Shown piece after piece: positions 15,959 to 25,739 of a stretch of DNA of 64,000 nucleotides. The stretch comes from Blastocatellia bacterium UBA7656 (GTDB taxonomy: Bacteria; Acidobacteriota; Blastocatellia; UBA7656), in assembly GCA_002483445.1 (NCBI GenBank), contig DLHY01000153.1:62001-126000 (forward strand), read 5' to 3'. Position 1 is the first letter of the stretch; each line of letters begins with the position of its first letter. The notes beneath the pieces are model-generated. The model did not search any database and was not told the origin of the DNA. It saw only the letters and a list, made by a program, of their open reading frames with translations. The position numbers and the translations under genes are program-made.

Positions 15959-17209
15959 TCAGTCCCGCCGGTTCGCCGTTGCTGTCGATTCCAGAAGATT
16001 CTGGCGGTCGAGAGTGAAGCCGACGAATCCTATCATCATCTCTTCCCACGTCTGCTGACCCCAGCGGACGGTCTTCGCAGGATCGGGGTTCCAGCGGTTC
16101 TTCGAAGAGTTGTCGAAGTGCGCTGTGCATTCCACGCGACTCCCTGCTGGAGCAGCGATGGGCGTGGCCAGTTCATAGCGCGTCTGCCAGTTGAAATCAT
16201 AACGCGGCACGGAAAGTATTATCCTCTCCCTGCCATCGGGATAAACGAGGCGAAACTCGAAATCCTTCCCGCGAAGATGCATGTGCGGCATCAGGTGCAG
16301 GATGTGCGCGTCTTCCCGAAAAGTATAAGCTGAACGGACTTGATGATTTTCGGCTCCGGGCGGTATGGCAAAGAATCGATTGATCGCCGCCCCTCCCATG
16401 ATCGCTTTACGGACAGGCCTGCGAGAGAAGATCAATCCTATCGATGTGCGGTCTTTCTGCGGCGAGCCGACGGGAGTGTAGTGCATTTGAAGCACGATGT
16501 ATGAACCGGCTTTTACGAGCTTGCCTATGCCATCGGGGTAAGCGGTCGGCATCTCACCGGGCGCGGTCCCGGCAAGGCCCTCGACTCCGCCCTCGTTGTT
16601 GAGCAGCCCGCGACGGCGCAATCCGTCAGGCCCCACGACGAAAGCGATCACATGATGCACCACCGCGCGATTGCCCGGACGTATCTCAACTGCCTGCACC
16701 CATCGGTCTTCGCGAAATCCCGTAGGGATGGCGAAATACTGATAGCTGACCACGCCCTCGGCAGGCACGGTGAACTCCTGCGGCATCTCCAGCACAAGGT
16801 CAGGCTTGCCTATCTGCCAGCCGCCGGGAAACTGAGGCGCGCGAGGAAGATCGCGAGCGCTGCCTTCAACGGCTCCCTGATCGACCCATGCGACTATGGT
16901 TTTGATATCTTTTTCCGAGAGGCTGCGGTCATTGCTGTATTTTCCGTGCGCGGGGTCTGCGTGCCACGGAGGCATGTCGCGCGAGACGACTTTTTCTTTG
17001 ATCGATCTGGCCCACGGGCGCGCGTCTTTGTAGGAGAGGAGCGACATGGGGGCGATCTCTCCCGCGCGATGACACACTACGCAGTTATTATAAAAGATCG
17101 GGGCCACGTCCTTGTTGAAAGTTATCTGCGGCGAGGGAGTCGCTTCGATGGATGAAAACCCGAACGCCAAACAGATCAGCGCGATGACGATCAACCTGAC
17201 TGCTTTCAT
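15959..17209 (-). CDS. Secreted cytochrome c fused to a copper ascorbate-dependent monooxygenase-like domain
   Basis: A 416-residue exported protein. A signal peptide (about 1-23) is followed by a cytochrome c domain with heme site C43-x2-C46-H47 (NNCVVCHRAG) and a candidate axial Met79 (RDMPPW). The C-terminal two thirds carry the copper ligand pattern of the peptidylglycine/dopamine monooxygenase fold: AVVHHVIAF, LQMHYTPVG, LMPHMHLRG and a late Met in EEMMIGF. Known family members of this fusion exist in acidobacteria and planctomycetes, without a defined substrate. Heme may feed electrons to the copper sites in place of ascorbate; that is inference. It ends against the convergent DinB gene. 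Confidence 0.8.
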   Translation of the reverse strand: MKAVRLIVIALICLAFGFSSIEATPSPQITFNKDVAPIFYNNCVVCHRAGEIAPMSLLSYKDARPWARSIKEKVVSRDMPPWHADPAHGKYSNDRSLSEKDIKTIVAWVDQGAVEGSARDLPRAPQFPGGWQIGKPDLVLEMPQEFTVPAEGVVSYQYFAIPTGFREDRWVQAVEIRPGNRAVVHHVIAFVVGPDGLRRRGLLNNEGGVEGLAGTAPGEMPTAYPDGIGKLVKAGSYIVLQMHYTPVGSPQKDRTSIGLIFSRRPVRKAIMGGAAINRFFAIPPGAENHQVRSAYTFREDAHILHLMPHMHLRGKDFEFRLVYPDGRERIILSVPRYDFNWQTRYELATPIAAPAGSRVECTAHFDNSSKNRWNPDPAKTVRWGQQTWEEMMIGFVGFTLDRQNLLESTATANRRD

Positions 17210-17655
17210 ACTGCCTCCTGATTGCGGAAATAGTCTGATGGAATTATAGACGAAGCAGATGTGCGCCGGGTCTGAATTTTAATCGAGATGAGTGGAAGCT
17301 GTGTATCGTCGGAAAACCTCTGCAGGGCAGAAGAGAGGTAAGAGTGTCGCGCGCTGTTGTCCCATAAGACTATTCCTGTTTGCCTCACTGTCCCGAAAAT
17401 ACCCGCCGGATTTCCTGCCCTTTCCCGGACTCGATCCCATAAATCTCATTGCGCCTGATGTTTGTCTCAGGTTGCGCGCCCATAGTGCCGGAATGGAATT
17501 TGCCCCCAGGACCGGAGCGCCTCGTTTTGAGATTTGGAGATTGACCCTGACGGTCATAGCGCGTTGGGAATTGTTGAATGCAAGGTCAGAAGGTAGAATA
17601 ACTGGCGATGAGAGTTGTCGACTCGATTTGAAAACGATGAAATCAAATAATCTGA
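17210..17655. other. Gene-free stretch before the hybrid kinase
   Basis: About 446 bases between divergent genes. Short frames exist on both strands but none has a ribosome site or recognisable product. It should contain the promoters of the cytochrome gene (minus) and the kinase (plus). I see no tRNA-like cloverleaf, array or clear promoter. Confidence 0.5.
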
Positions 17656-20600
17656 ATGGATGAAGTTCGAATGATCGTGCCTTCGCTGCCGGGATTTTTA
17701 CCCCTCGCCTTTCAGAGCCTTCCCTCCGGCAACCATATTACCTTTGACGCGGTTTCCATACTGTCCCTGATCGCGGCGCTACTCAGCATAGCGATAGCGA
17801 TGATAGTGATGAGGCAGAAGCGCGTGGATTATATCCATCGGGTCTTCCTGCTGCTCAATGTCTCGTCTTTATTATGGTCATTTCTGCAATTCATACGAAT
17901 GAACCTTTCGGTGTGGATGGATCAGTCGGAGCCTTCGTACCGCTCCATAAGCTGGATCACTCATATCATAATGTTCGCCGGGATATCGACCGTTTCGACT
18001 CACTGGTTTTTATTCGGCGCGGCTTTCTTCCGAAAGCAGAAGTTGACCGCAGGGTGGAGGCGAATGGCGGCTTACGCTCCGCTGATATGGAGCGCCGTCT
18101 TTATGGTGAGCAACCCGCTGCACCATCTTTTCTTTTCAAAGTACGAACCCGACGCATGGACTTACGGCGCGGCTTTCTGGGTATACAGTTTTGCTTCATA
18201 CCTTCTGATCACTTCTCCCATCTATTGGGCCGTCCGCGCAGTGATGGGCGCCAGAGACCGTTTCTACAAACGTCAGACCAGGGTGATGGCTCTTCTGTGC
18301 CTCCCGCCGATTCTGGGAAACCTCCTCTGGATCACTCGCCATCAGACGGGTATCGATCTCAGCCTCGACCCCACGCCTTTGCTGTTCACTCTCACTAACG
18401 TCCTGATCGCTTATGTGCTGCTGCATCTCGGATGGCTGAAGATTCTGCCCGTAGCAATCAATGAAGTATTCAACGCGATGTCAGACGCCGCTGTGGTGCT
18501 CGACAAGGATGGGCGAGTGATCGAGGTCAATCCCTCGGCTCTCGGCGTCTTTCCGGGCATTGAGCGCGGCGATCTTCTGGCAAGCTGCGCTCCTCGACTG
18601 GCTGCAAGCCTCGGCGAGTGCGAGAAAGAGATGAACAAAGAATTCGAGATCGCCCTCAAGCATTCAGTTTATTGGGGCCGGATGATCGAGATGCGAGCGC
18701 GCAACGAGACGGCAGGCTCTCTGGTAATCCTGACCGATATAACCGAGCGCAAACGCGCCCAGGAAGTATTACAAAAGAGCGAAGAGCATTTTCGCTCGCT
18801 CATCGAAGACGGCTCGGACATCATTCTCATGCTTTCTCCTGACGGACGGGTGAGCTATGTCAGCCCTTCCGTAGCGCGCGTGCTGGCTTATGACGGAGAA
18901 GAGTTATTCGGAGCCAGCGCCTTCGAGTTCATTCACCCGGACGATATGCCGATAGTCGGGGAATCTTTTTACCGCACATTGACAGGCCCCAATCGAAACA
19001 TCGCAATCGAATTTCGCGTCCGGCACAAGGACGGATCGTGGCGCACACTGGAATCGATGAGCCGACCGCTTGCCGATGGCACGGGCATCGTGGTCAACTG
19101 CCGCGACATCACCGAGCGCAAGCGCGACGAAGAGGAATTGAAAAAGGCGAAGGAAGCAGCCGAGGCCGCAAGCCGCGCCAAGTCTGATTTCCTGGCAAAC
19201 ATCAGCCACGAAATCCGAACTCCTATGAACGGCATAATCGGCATGACAGGGCTTGCTCTCGACACTCCTCTCAACGAGGAACAGCGAGAATATCTGAGAC
19301 TGGTCAAATCATCTGCGGACGCGCTGCTGACGCTCATCAATGACCTGCTCGATCTCTCGAAAATCGAAGCAGGCAAGCTCGACATCCATACGTCGGATTT
19401 TTGTCTGCGCGAACTTATGGATGAAATCGTCAGCGTGCTTTCGCTCAGAGCGCGCCAGAAAGGATTGAAGATGAGTTGTCGCATCGCGTCCGATGTGCCG
19501 GAGCGAGTCCATGGCGACGCGGATCGATTGCGACAGATTTTGATAAACCTCATAGGCAATGCCGTCAAGTTCAACGATCTGGGAGAGGTCGCTGCGAGCG
19601 CCGAGATGGAATCGCTTGAAAAAGACTCAGGCATAGTGCGCTTCACTGTCACAGACACAGGCATCGGCATCGCGGCAGACAAACAGGCGATCATATTCGA
19701 AGCGTTTGCTCAAGTCGACAGTTCCGCCACCCGCAAATACGGCGGCACAGGGCTGGGGCTTGCCATCTCGTCACAGTTGGTAAAAATGATGGGCGGACGG
19801 ATCTGGGTCGAAAGCTCTCCGGAGAGCGGCAGCCGCTTTAACTTCACCGCGCGCTTAGGTCTCTGCGCAGAAGCAGCCCGCATCGCAGAGTCGAAAGAAG
19901 AATCTGAACTCACGGCTCATTCGATAGAGAGAAACGAACATTCGCTGCGGGTATTGCTTGCGGAAGATAATCCGGTCAATCAGCGGCTGGCCGTCCGCCT
20001 GCTCGAAAAACGAGGTCACGCGGTCGTCGTCGCCCGAGACGGCAGGGAAGCTTTGGAGGCTTTCGAGCGCGAGCGATTCGACGCCGTTTTGATGGACGTG
20101 CAGATGCCTGAGATGAACGGACTGGAGGCGACGGCAGCCATAAGAGAAAAGGAACGAGCGACCAGCCGTTACACACCGATAATCGCTATGACTGCTCATG
20201 CAATAAAGGGCGACCGCGAGCGATGCCTGGAAGCGGGCATGGACGGATACATAGCAAAGCCCATTCGAGCAGATGAACTGTTTCGAGTGCTGGAAGGTTT
20301 TGCGAGCGAATCGATTCAGAGCGCATACATGCGCAACGATAAGGAATCGCTTGATGGTTCAGCGATACTTGAGCGATTGGGAGGCGATAAGGATTTATTG
20401 CGCGAGGTGGTCAACCTGTTTTTGGAAAAGCATGAAAAGCAACTCCGGGAAATTCGCGACGCCATCGATTGCGGCGACGCCAGCAGACTTGAGCAGGCGG
20501 CTCACACATTGAAAGGATCGCTCGGAAATTTTCACGCTCACGCATCTATCCGCACAGCATCGCTGCTCGAAGAGATGGGCCGAAGCGGAGAGCTTGACGG

Positions 20601-20676
20601 CGCGCGGGAAGCTCTCGCGGAAATGGAGCGGCAAATAGCGCGCCTCAAGCCCGCGCTCACCGAACTTTCAGCCTGA
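17656..20676 (+). CDS. Membrane hybrid histidine kinase: 7TM, PAS-PAS, HisKA, HATPase, receiver, HPt
   Basis: A 1006-residue sensor with a complete phosphorelay in one chain. Seven hydrophobic segments occupy about 30-265 (a 7TM sensory region as in other kinases), then PAS 1 (about 270-370), PAS 2 (about 375-495), a short coiled coil, HisKA with phospho-acceptor His518 (ISHEIRTPMNG), an ATPase domain with N box (NLIGNAVKF) and G boxes (DTGIGIA, GGTGLGLA), a receiver with Asp814 (LMDVQMPEMNG) and a C-terminal HPt domain with His950 (AAHTLKGSLGNF). The final phosphate acceptor must be a response regulator encoded elsewhere, since none lies next to it. The signal is unknown. The start at 17656 has a poor ribosome site; ATG 17671 is an alternative. 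Confidence 0.9.
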   Translation: MDEVRMIVPSLPGFLPLAFQSLPSGNHITFDAVSILSLIAALLSIAIAMIVMRQKRVDYIHRVFLLLNVSSLLWSFLQFIRMNLSVWMDQSEPSYRSISWITHIIMFAGISTVSTHWFLFGAAFFRKQKLTAGWRRMAAYAPLIWSAVFMVSNPLHHLFFSKYEPDAWTYGAAFWVYSFASYLLITSPIYWAVRAVMGARDRFYKRQTRVMALLCLPPILGNLLWITRHQTGIDLSLDPTPLLFTLTNVLIAYVLLHLGWLKILPVAINEVFNAMSDAAVVLDKDGRVIEVNPSALGVFPGIERGDLLASCAPRLAASLGECEKEMNKEFEIALKHSVYWGRMIEMRARNETAGSLVILTDITERKRAQEVLQKSEEHFRSLIEDGSDIILMLSPDGRVSYVSPSVARVLAYDGEELFGASAFEFIHPDDMPIVGESFYRTLTGPNRNIAIEFRVRHKDGSWRTLESMSRPLADGTGIVVNCRDITERKRDEEELKKAKEAAEAASRAKSDFLANISHEIRTPMNGIIGMTGLALDTPLNEEQREYLRLVKSSADALLTLINDLLDLSKIEAGKLDIHTSDFCLRELMDEIVSVLSLRARQKGLKMSCRIASDVPERVHGDADRLRQILINLIGNAVKFNDLGEVAASAEMESLEKDSGIVRFTVTDTGIGIAADKQAIIFEAFAQVDSSATRKYGGTGLGLAISSQLVKMMGGRIWVESSPESGSRFNFTARLGLCAEAARIAESKEESELTAHSIERNEHSLRVLLAEDNPVNQRLAVRLLEKRGHAVVVARDGREALEAFERERFDAVLMDVQMPEMNGLEATAAIREKERATSRYTPIIAMTAHAIKGDRERCLEAGMDGYIAKPIRADELFRVLEGFASESIQSAYMRNDKESLDGSAILERLGGDKDLLREVVNLFLEKHEKQLREIRDAIDCGDASRLEQAAHTLKGSLGNFHAHASIRTASLLEEMGRSGELDGAREALAEMERQIARLKPALTELSA

Positions 20677-20690
20677 CGAATCGCTTCTGT

Positions 20691-23168
20691 CTACTCGCTT
20701 CGCAGCGCAATCAGCGGATCGACTTTCGTCGCGCGTCGGGCAGGCACGAAGACGGCGACGAGCGCAGCCATTGCGAGAATCAGTGAAACGATGATGAAAG
20801 TAACGAGATCAGTCGCCGCAATCCCGTAAAGCTGACTTGCAAGCGCGCTCGTCGTCGCATAAGCGCCGACGAGTCCGAGCGCAATTCCCGCCGCTGCCAG
20901 CGTCAGCCCATCGCCAAGGATCAACTTCATCACCTCCCTGTGACCGGCTCCCAGAGCCATTCTTATCCCGATCTCGCGCAAGCGCCGCGACACCGCAAAA
21001 GACATCACACCATAAATTCCAACGGCGGAAAGCGTCACTGCGAGCATGGCAAACGCGCCAAAAAGCAAAGCCGCGTAGCGCATCCTCGAAGTCGCATCTG
21101 CGCTGCGCTCTTCCATGGTTTTTGTGTCATAGACCGCGACGTTGCGATCAATCGCTATGACCTGTTCGCGCAAAGTCGCAGCCATCGCCGCGGGGTTGCT
21201 ACGGGTGCGAACAAGGACGAATGAAGCAGGCTCGGTCGGCTGAAGATAGGAAAGGTAAACGTCGGGGGTGACCGCCTCTTCGACTTGGCGATACTTCACA
21301 TCGGCGGCTATCCCTACGATCTCGGCGAACTCATCTTCCTCCCAGCCGACGCCGAGATGGATTTCTTTTCCTATCGGGTCTTGGTCAGGCCAGTAACGTC
21401 GCGCCGCCGCTTCATTGATGATCGCGACTCGCTTCATTCCCGCTCTGTCGTCGCTTGTGAAAGCCCGACCGCGAATGAGAGGGATGCGCAAAGTTTTGAA
21501 GTAATCAGGCCCGATGCTATGCACGCCGATGGAGCCTCCGGTTTCTGCCTCGGACGGATTGCTATCTTTGATTTTCAAACTCGTCGCGGCGAAGTTCCTC
21601 GCCAGAGGAAGCGACGACGCTACAGACGCGGATTCAACACCTGCCATCTGAGTGACGCGCTCGATCAGTTGTTCGTTGAAAGCGACCGCCTGCTCCTCGG
21701 TGTACTTTGGAAGATCGACCTGAAGAGTCAGCACGTTTTCAGCAATGAAGCCTGTCGGGACGGCCTGCAAGCGGGCGAAGCTTTTTATCATTAAGCCTGC
21801 GCCGATGAGCAGCACCAGACTGAGGGCGATCTCGGCGACGACGAGCAGATTGCGCGCGCTCAGGCGGCGCAGACGGAAAAACTTTTCGGTCGAAAGAGGC
21901 GCGTCCGATTTGAGCGCCGAACTCAGATCGGTTCGAGAAGCCTGAATCGCCGGAATCAATCCGAACAGCAGCGCGGTCAGGACGGCCATCAACAGATTGA
22001 ACATCAAAACCTGACCGTCGATACTCGCCGCGCTGAAATCCAGTCCTGCGGTCACGAATCGAGAAGCGGCTATCTCGCCCGCGCTCACCGCGGGCTTGAA
22101 AGCCTTGAGCAACCTTATGCCCCAGAAAGCGACCAGAAGACCGGCTATCGATCCAAGAAGCGCGAGCAGAAAGCTTTCGGTGAGCAGTTGTCGAACGATC
22201 CGACTGCGACTGGCTCCCAGAGCCGATTTCACGGCTATCTCGCGTCGGCGCGAGACGGCCTTAGCCATCAGAAGGTTCGCTATATTCGCGCAGGCGATCA
22301 TCAGAACCAGCGCGACGGCAATGAAGAAAATCAGAAACGATTTTTTCAGAGCCGGATCGATGCGCGCTTCTTTCAATGCGACGGCTCTGACTCTTTCTGC
22401 GCTCGCAGGGCCGAAGCTCGCGGGCCACCGAATCGCCTGATCGATCTTCTGCCCGAGGAGTTCCATCTCTGCCCGCGCCTGATCGACCGTAACATCAGGT
22501 TTGAGCCTTGCGATCACTTCGTGCCAGTGAGCGAACTGCGCTTTGAGTCTGCGCGGAAACGTAAGCGCGGGAGCCATCATCATGGGAGTCCACACCTGAG
22601 CCGTGCCGGATTGCCCCCCAAATCCTTCGGGCAGAATGCCGATGATGGTGAGCTTCACTTTATTGATGCTGATCGTCTGCCCGATCATGCTGGCATCCGA
22701 CGCGAATCTGCGCTGCCACATTTCGTGTCCGATGACGGCGACCGCGTGAGTGTTGGGAGTTTGATCCTCTTCGGGAAGAAACGTGCGGCCCGAAAAAGCC
22801 TCGACGCCGAGCAGTGGGAAGTAACTCGCCGACACCATTTCGACTTCGATGCGTTCGGGGTTGTCAGTTTCGGTGAGAGGAAAGCTCTGATCGCTGAAAG
22901 CCGCGACCACTTCGAAAGATTCATTGTTATCGCGCAGCACTTCGAATTTCGGATACGACCACGGAGCAGCCGCGTCCGTTTTGTCCATCCGTTCGACCAT
23001 CATCAATCGATCAGCCCCGACGTAGGGAAGCGGTCGCCATAGCAGGGCGTTAGTGACGCTGAAGATTGCGGTATTAGCGCCCAGCCCCAGAGCGAGAGTG
23101 AGCGCGGCAGCAGCGGTCAGCCTCGGATTTTTGAGAAGCGTGCGGATTGCGAATTTGAGATTTTGCAT
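20691..23168 (-). CDS. ADOP-family ABC-transporter-type permease (first copy)
   Basis: An 825-residue MacB/FtsX-like permease of the acidobacterial duplicated orphan permease family. The N-terminal hallmark NLKFAIRTLLKNPRLTAAAA is followed by a membrane helix (about 20-42), a MacB-type periplasmic core (about 50-250), three membrane helices of the FtsX domain (about 285-410), another core (about 460-680) and a second FtsX domain (about 700-820). No ATPase gene is adjacent, as is typical of the family, so an unlinked ATPase or a non-transport role is likely. Family members are thought to export small molecules or act in envelope stress; evidence for this is thin. It follows a close paralogue by 58 bases on the same strand. 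Confidence 0.88.
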   Translation of the reverse strand: MQNLKFAIRTLLKNPRLTAAAALTLALGLGANTAIFSVTNALLWRPLPYVGADRLMMVERMDKTDAAAPWSYPKFEVLRDNNESFEVVAAFSDQSFPLTETDNPERIEVEMVSASYFPLLGVEAFSGRTFLPEEDQTPNTHAVAVIGHEMWQRRFASDASMIGQTISINKVKLTIIGILPEGFGGQSGTAQVWTPMMMAPALTFPRRLKAQFAHWHEVIARLKPDVTVDQARAEMELLGQKIDQAIRWPASFGPASAERVRAVALKEARIDPALKKSFLIFFIAVALVLMIACANIANLLMAKAVSRRREIAVKSALGASRSRIVRQLLTESFLLALLGSIAGLLVAFWGIRLLKAFKPAVSAGEIAASRFVTAGLDFSAASIDGQVLMFNLLMAVLTALLFGLIPAIQASRTDLSSALKSDAPLSTEKFFRLRRLSARNLLVVAEIALSLVLLIGAGLMIKSFARLQAVPTGFIAENVLTLQVDLPKYTEEQAVAFNEQLIERVTQMAGVESASVASSLPLARNFAATSLKIKDSNPSEAETGGSIGVHSIGPDYFKTLRIPLIRGRAFTSDDRAGMKRVAIINEAAARRYWPDQDPIGKEIHLGVGWEEDEFAEIVGIAADVKYRQVEEAVTPDVYLSYLQPTEPASFVLVRTRSNPAAMAATLREQVIAIDRNVAVYDTKTMEERSADATSRMRYAALLFGAFAMLAVTLSAVGIYGVMSFAVSRRLREIGIRMALGAGHREVMKLILGDGLTLAAAGIALGLVGAYATTSALASQLYGIAATDLVTFIIVSLILAMAALVAVFVPARRATKVDPLIALRSE

Positions 23169-23173
23169 GGTGG

Positions 23174-23229
23174 TCGGGAGTCAGGAGTCAGAAGTCAGAA
23201 TAAAACTGACCACTGATCACTGACCACTA
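23174..23229. repeat. Heptamer array (GTCAGGA / CACTGAC types) between two permease genes
   Basis: The 58-base gap between the two permease genes is almost entirely heptamers: GTCAGGA, GTCAGAA, GTCAGAA and then ACTGACC, ACTGATC, ACTGACC. It has both directions, as in the other arrays. Confidence 0.7.
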
Positions 23230-25662
23230 TTCGTGCCTGAGTGTAGTTATCGGGTCTACCTTCACAGCCCTGCGCGCTGGCATCAGGCAGGCGAACAACC
23301 CGATGCCTGCCAATAAGGCCGCAACTGCAAAAAACGTGATCGGATCAGTCGCGCTCACGCCGAACAGCAGGCTCGACATGAAACGAGTCAGGGCAAACGC
23401 CAGAGCCAGGCCGACAGTTATCCCGGCCACGATCAACACCATGCTCTGGCCGAGCACCAGATTGAGAATGTCCACGGAGCGCGCGCCAATCGCTACACGG
23501 ATGCCGATCTCTTGCGTGCGCTGGCTGACTGTATATGAAACCACCCCGTAAACTCCGACTGCTGCCAGAGCTAAAGACAGCAAGCTGAAGACGCCCATCA
23601 ACAGGGCGATGAAACGTGTATCGGAAAACTGCACGGCCAGCAATTCCTCTACAGTTGCAATGTTGTAGATGGGAATATCGGGATCGATTTCTCTGATGGC
23701 TTCCCTCAGTGTTGAGGCGATGGTTGCCGTCTCTGTTCTGGCGCGAATATACAGGACAGGGCTTGAAGCCCATCCGGAGGCTTCGGTCATCGGAAAGTAA
23801 ACGAACGGGAGGTTATTTTTTTCCGTCAACCGGATTCTGGGTTTGGCATCGCTGACCACGCCGACGATTTCCATCCAGGGGTTTTTCGAATCGGCCTGCC
23901 CGCGCTTTATCCGCTTGCCGATGGGATTTTCGTCCGGCCAGTATTTTTGTGCAATCGACTGGCTGATGATGACGGCGCTTGTCGCCTGCTTGATGTCTTG
24001 AGCGGTAAAATCGCGGCCCGCTACCTGCGCAAGGCTGAGAGCCTGAAAAAAGCCCGGACTCACATACTGTTGGTAAACCGGTATGCTCGAATCCGACGCG
24101 CTTCGGGTTTCTACGGTCACAAACCCGCTGAGATAGCCCGACCCGTAGAAGGTGTGTGAAGACAAACCAGCCGCTTCCACTTCGGGCAACGCCGCCACGC
24201 GCTCGATGATTCTTTCACGCAGAGCCGTCTGCGCAGGTTCCGGATACTTTGCGATCGGAGGCAGGATGGTCGCAGTCAGCAGGCGGTCGGTCTTGAATCC
24301 CGTATCAAACCGCAGCATTTGCTGAAAACTTCTCAACATCAATCCCGCGCCGACGAGCAGCATCAGCGACAGTGCCATCTCCGCAACTACCAGCAGATTT
24401 CTTGTGCGGCGGCTTTTCACATTGCTTTGACTTCTTGCGCCATCTTTCAGCCACTCATTCAGGTTTATCCTGAGCGCCCCCAGCGCAGGTGTCAGGCCGA
24501 AGATCAGCCCCGCGACGAGCGAAACCGCAAGAGTGAAGATCAGCACCCTCAAATCAAGATCGATTTTCAGGAAGTCGGGAATCCTGAAAGGGTTCAAGGA
24601 AACCAGAAAATCAATGCTCCAGTAAGCGACGAGAAGCCCTGTTATGCCTCCCAGCGTCGAGAGCAAAATGCTTTCGGTCAGAAGCTGACTGAGCAGACGC
24701 CCGCGCCCGGCTCCGAGCGCCGCGCGAATGGCCATCTCTTTCTGGCGCGAAGCGGCTCGCGCCAACAGGAGGTTCGCGACATTGGCGCAGGCAATCATCA
24801 ACAGAAATCCCACTGCGCCGAAAAGCACCAGTAAAACGGGCTGAAGGTTTCCGACGAGTTCTTCCCTCATGGGGATTACCGTCACGCCATGATCGCGGTT
24901 GGTCTTCGGGTATGCCTGTGCAAGCCTTGTGGCTATGGCTTCCATCTCTGCGCGCGCCTGTTCCAGGCCGACGCCGGACTTTAACCGGCCCACTGCCTGA
25001 TGCCAGTGAGTTCCCCGATCATTGATGATATCGAAACGGGCAATTGCCGGGTTGAGACTATTGAACATCATCATCGGAACCCAGACATCTGCCTTCCCGC
25101 TGATGCCCTTAAAGCCTTCGGGAAGGATTCCGACTACGGTCAGATTTTGATCGTTCAATCTGACAAACTTTTCCAGAACTGCCGGATCAGCACCAAAATT
25201 ACGTTGCCAGAATCCATAACTCAACATCGCTACCGGATGAGCGTCCGGCGACAGGTTCTCTTCAGGCAAAAAGACCCGGCCCATAACGGGACGCACTCCG
25301 AGAGCCGAAAAGTAGTTTGGTGAAACCCATTCGCCCGGTATGCGCTCAGCAGTGATCGTGCCGGTAAGAGTAAATTTTTCCTCAGCAACAGCCGCGATAT
25401 CCTCAAAAGATTCGCTCTGCGCCTGCCAGTCTCGGCAGTCCGGGTAAGAGACGGAAAGGTTCTTGTCAGACGGACGGTCTTTTGCCCACAATACGACCAG
25501 GCGTTCGGCGTCATCAAAGGGTAAAGGTCGGAGCAGAAGCGAATTCACGACGCTGAAGATGGCCGTATTAGCGCCTATACCTAATGCCAGAGTAAGCGCC
25601 ACCGCAGCCGTAAGCCCCGGATTTTTGAGAAGCATTCGGATTGCGAATTTGAGATTTTGCAT
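23227..25662 (-). CDS. ADOP-family ABC-transporter-type permease (second copy)
   Basis: An 811-residue paralogue of the downstream permease with the same start (NLKFAIRMLLKNPGLTAAVA) and the same architecture: membrane helix, MacB-type core, FtsX domain, second core, second FtsX domain. The two differ enough (for example in the cores) that this is an old duplication. It lacks a linked ATPase. It is downstream of the repeat-protein genes on the same strand with a gap of 77 bases, so it may share their transcript. The arrays in the gaps on both sides suggest either mRNA processing or weak transcription ends. Confidence 0.88.
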   Translation of the reverse strand: MQNLKFAIRMLLKNPGLTAAVALTLALGIGANTAIFSVVNSLLLRPLPFDDAERLVVLWAKDRPSDKNLSVSYPDCRDWQAQSESFEDIAAVAEEKFTLTGTITAERIPGEWVSPNYFSALGVRPVMGRVFLPEENLSPDAHPVAMLSYGFWQRNFGADPAVLEKFVRLNDQNLTVVGILPEGFKGISGKADVWVPMMMFNSLNPAIARFDIINDRGTHWHQAVGRLKSGVGLEQARAEMEAIATRLAQAYPKTNRDHGVTVIPMREELVGNLQPVLLVLFGAVGFLLMIACANVANLLLARAASRQKEMAIRAALGAGRGRLLSQLLTESILLSTLGGITGLLVAYWSIDFLVSLNPFRIPDFLKIDLDLRVLIFTLAVSLVAGLIFGLTPALGALRINLNEWLKDGARSQSNVKSRRTRNLLVVAEMALSLMLLVGAGLMLRSFQQMLRFDTGFKTDRLLTATILPPIAKYPEPAQTALRERIIERVAALPEVEAAGLSSHTFYGSGYLSGFVTVETRSASDSSIPVYQQYVSPGFFQALSLAQVAGRDFTAQDIKQATSAVIISQSIAQKYWPDENPIGKRIKRGQADSKNPWMEIVGVVSDAKPRIRLTEKNNLPFVYFPMTEASGWASSPVLYIRARTETATIASTLREAIREIDPDIPIYNIATVEELLAVQFSDTRFIALLMGVFSLLSLALAAVGVYGVVSYTVSQRTQEIGIRVAIGARSVDILNLVLGQSMVLIVAGITVGLALAFALTRFMSSLLFGVSATDPITFFAVAALLAGIGLFACLMPARRAVKVDPITTLRHE

Positions 25663-25665
25663 AGA

Positions 25666-25712
25666 AGTCAGGAGTCAGGAATCAGAATGTTTGATCCCGA
25701 CTCCCGACCGGT
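25666..25712. repeat. Heptamer array (GTCAGGA type)
   Basis: AGTCAGGAGTCAGGAATCAG at 25667 onward is a run of three heptamers, followed by the opposite-strand units GACTCCC and GACCGGT. It sits just upstream of the second permease start. Confidence 0.6.
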
Positions 25713-25739
25713 TAGTGATTGATCAGTATCGCGCGAAAT

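Noticed and set aside
17210..17655. Possible small genes or tRNA in the gap before the hybrid kinase
   Set aside because: Frames on both strands lack ribosome sites and conserved motifs; no T-loop or cloverleaf pattern was found by eye.
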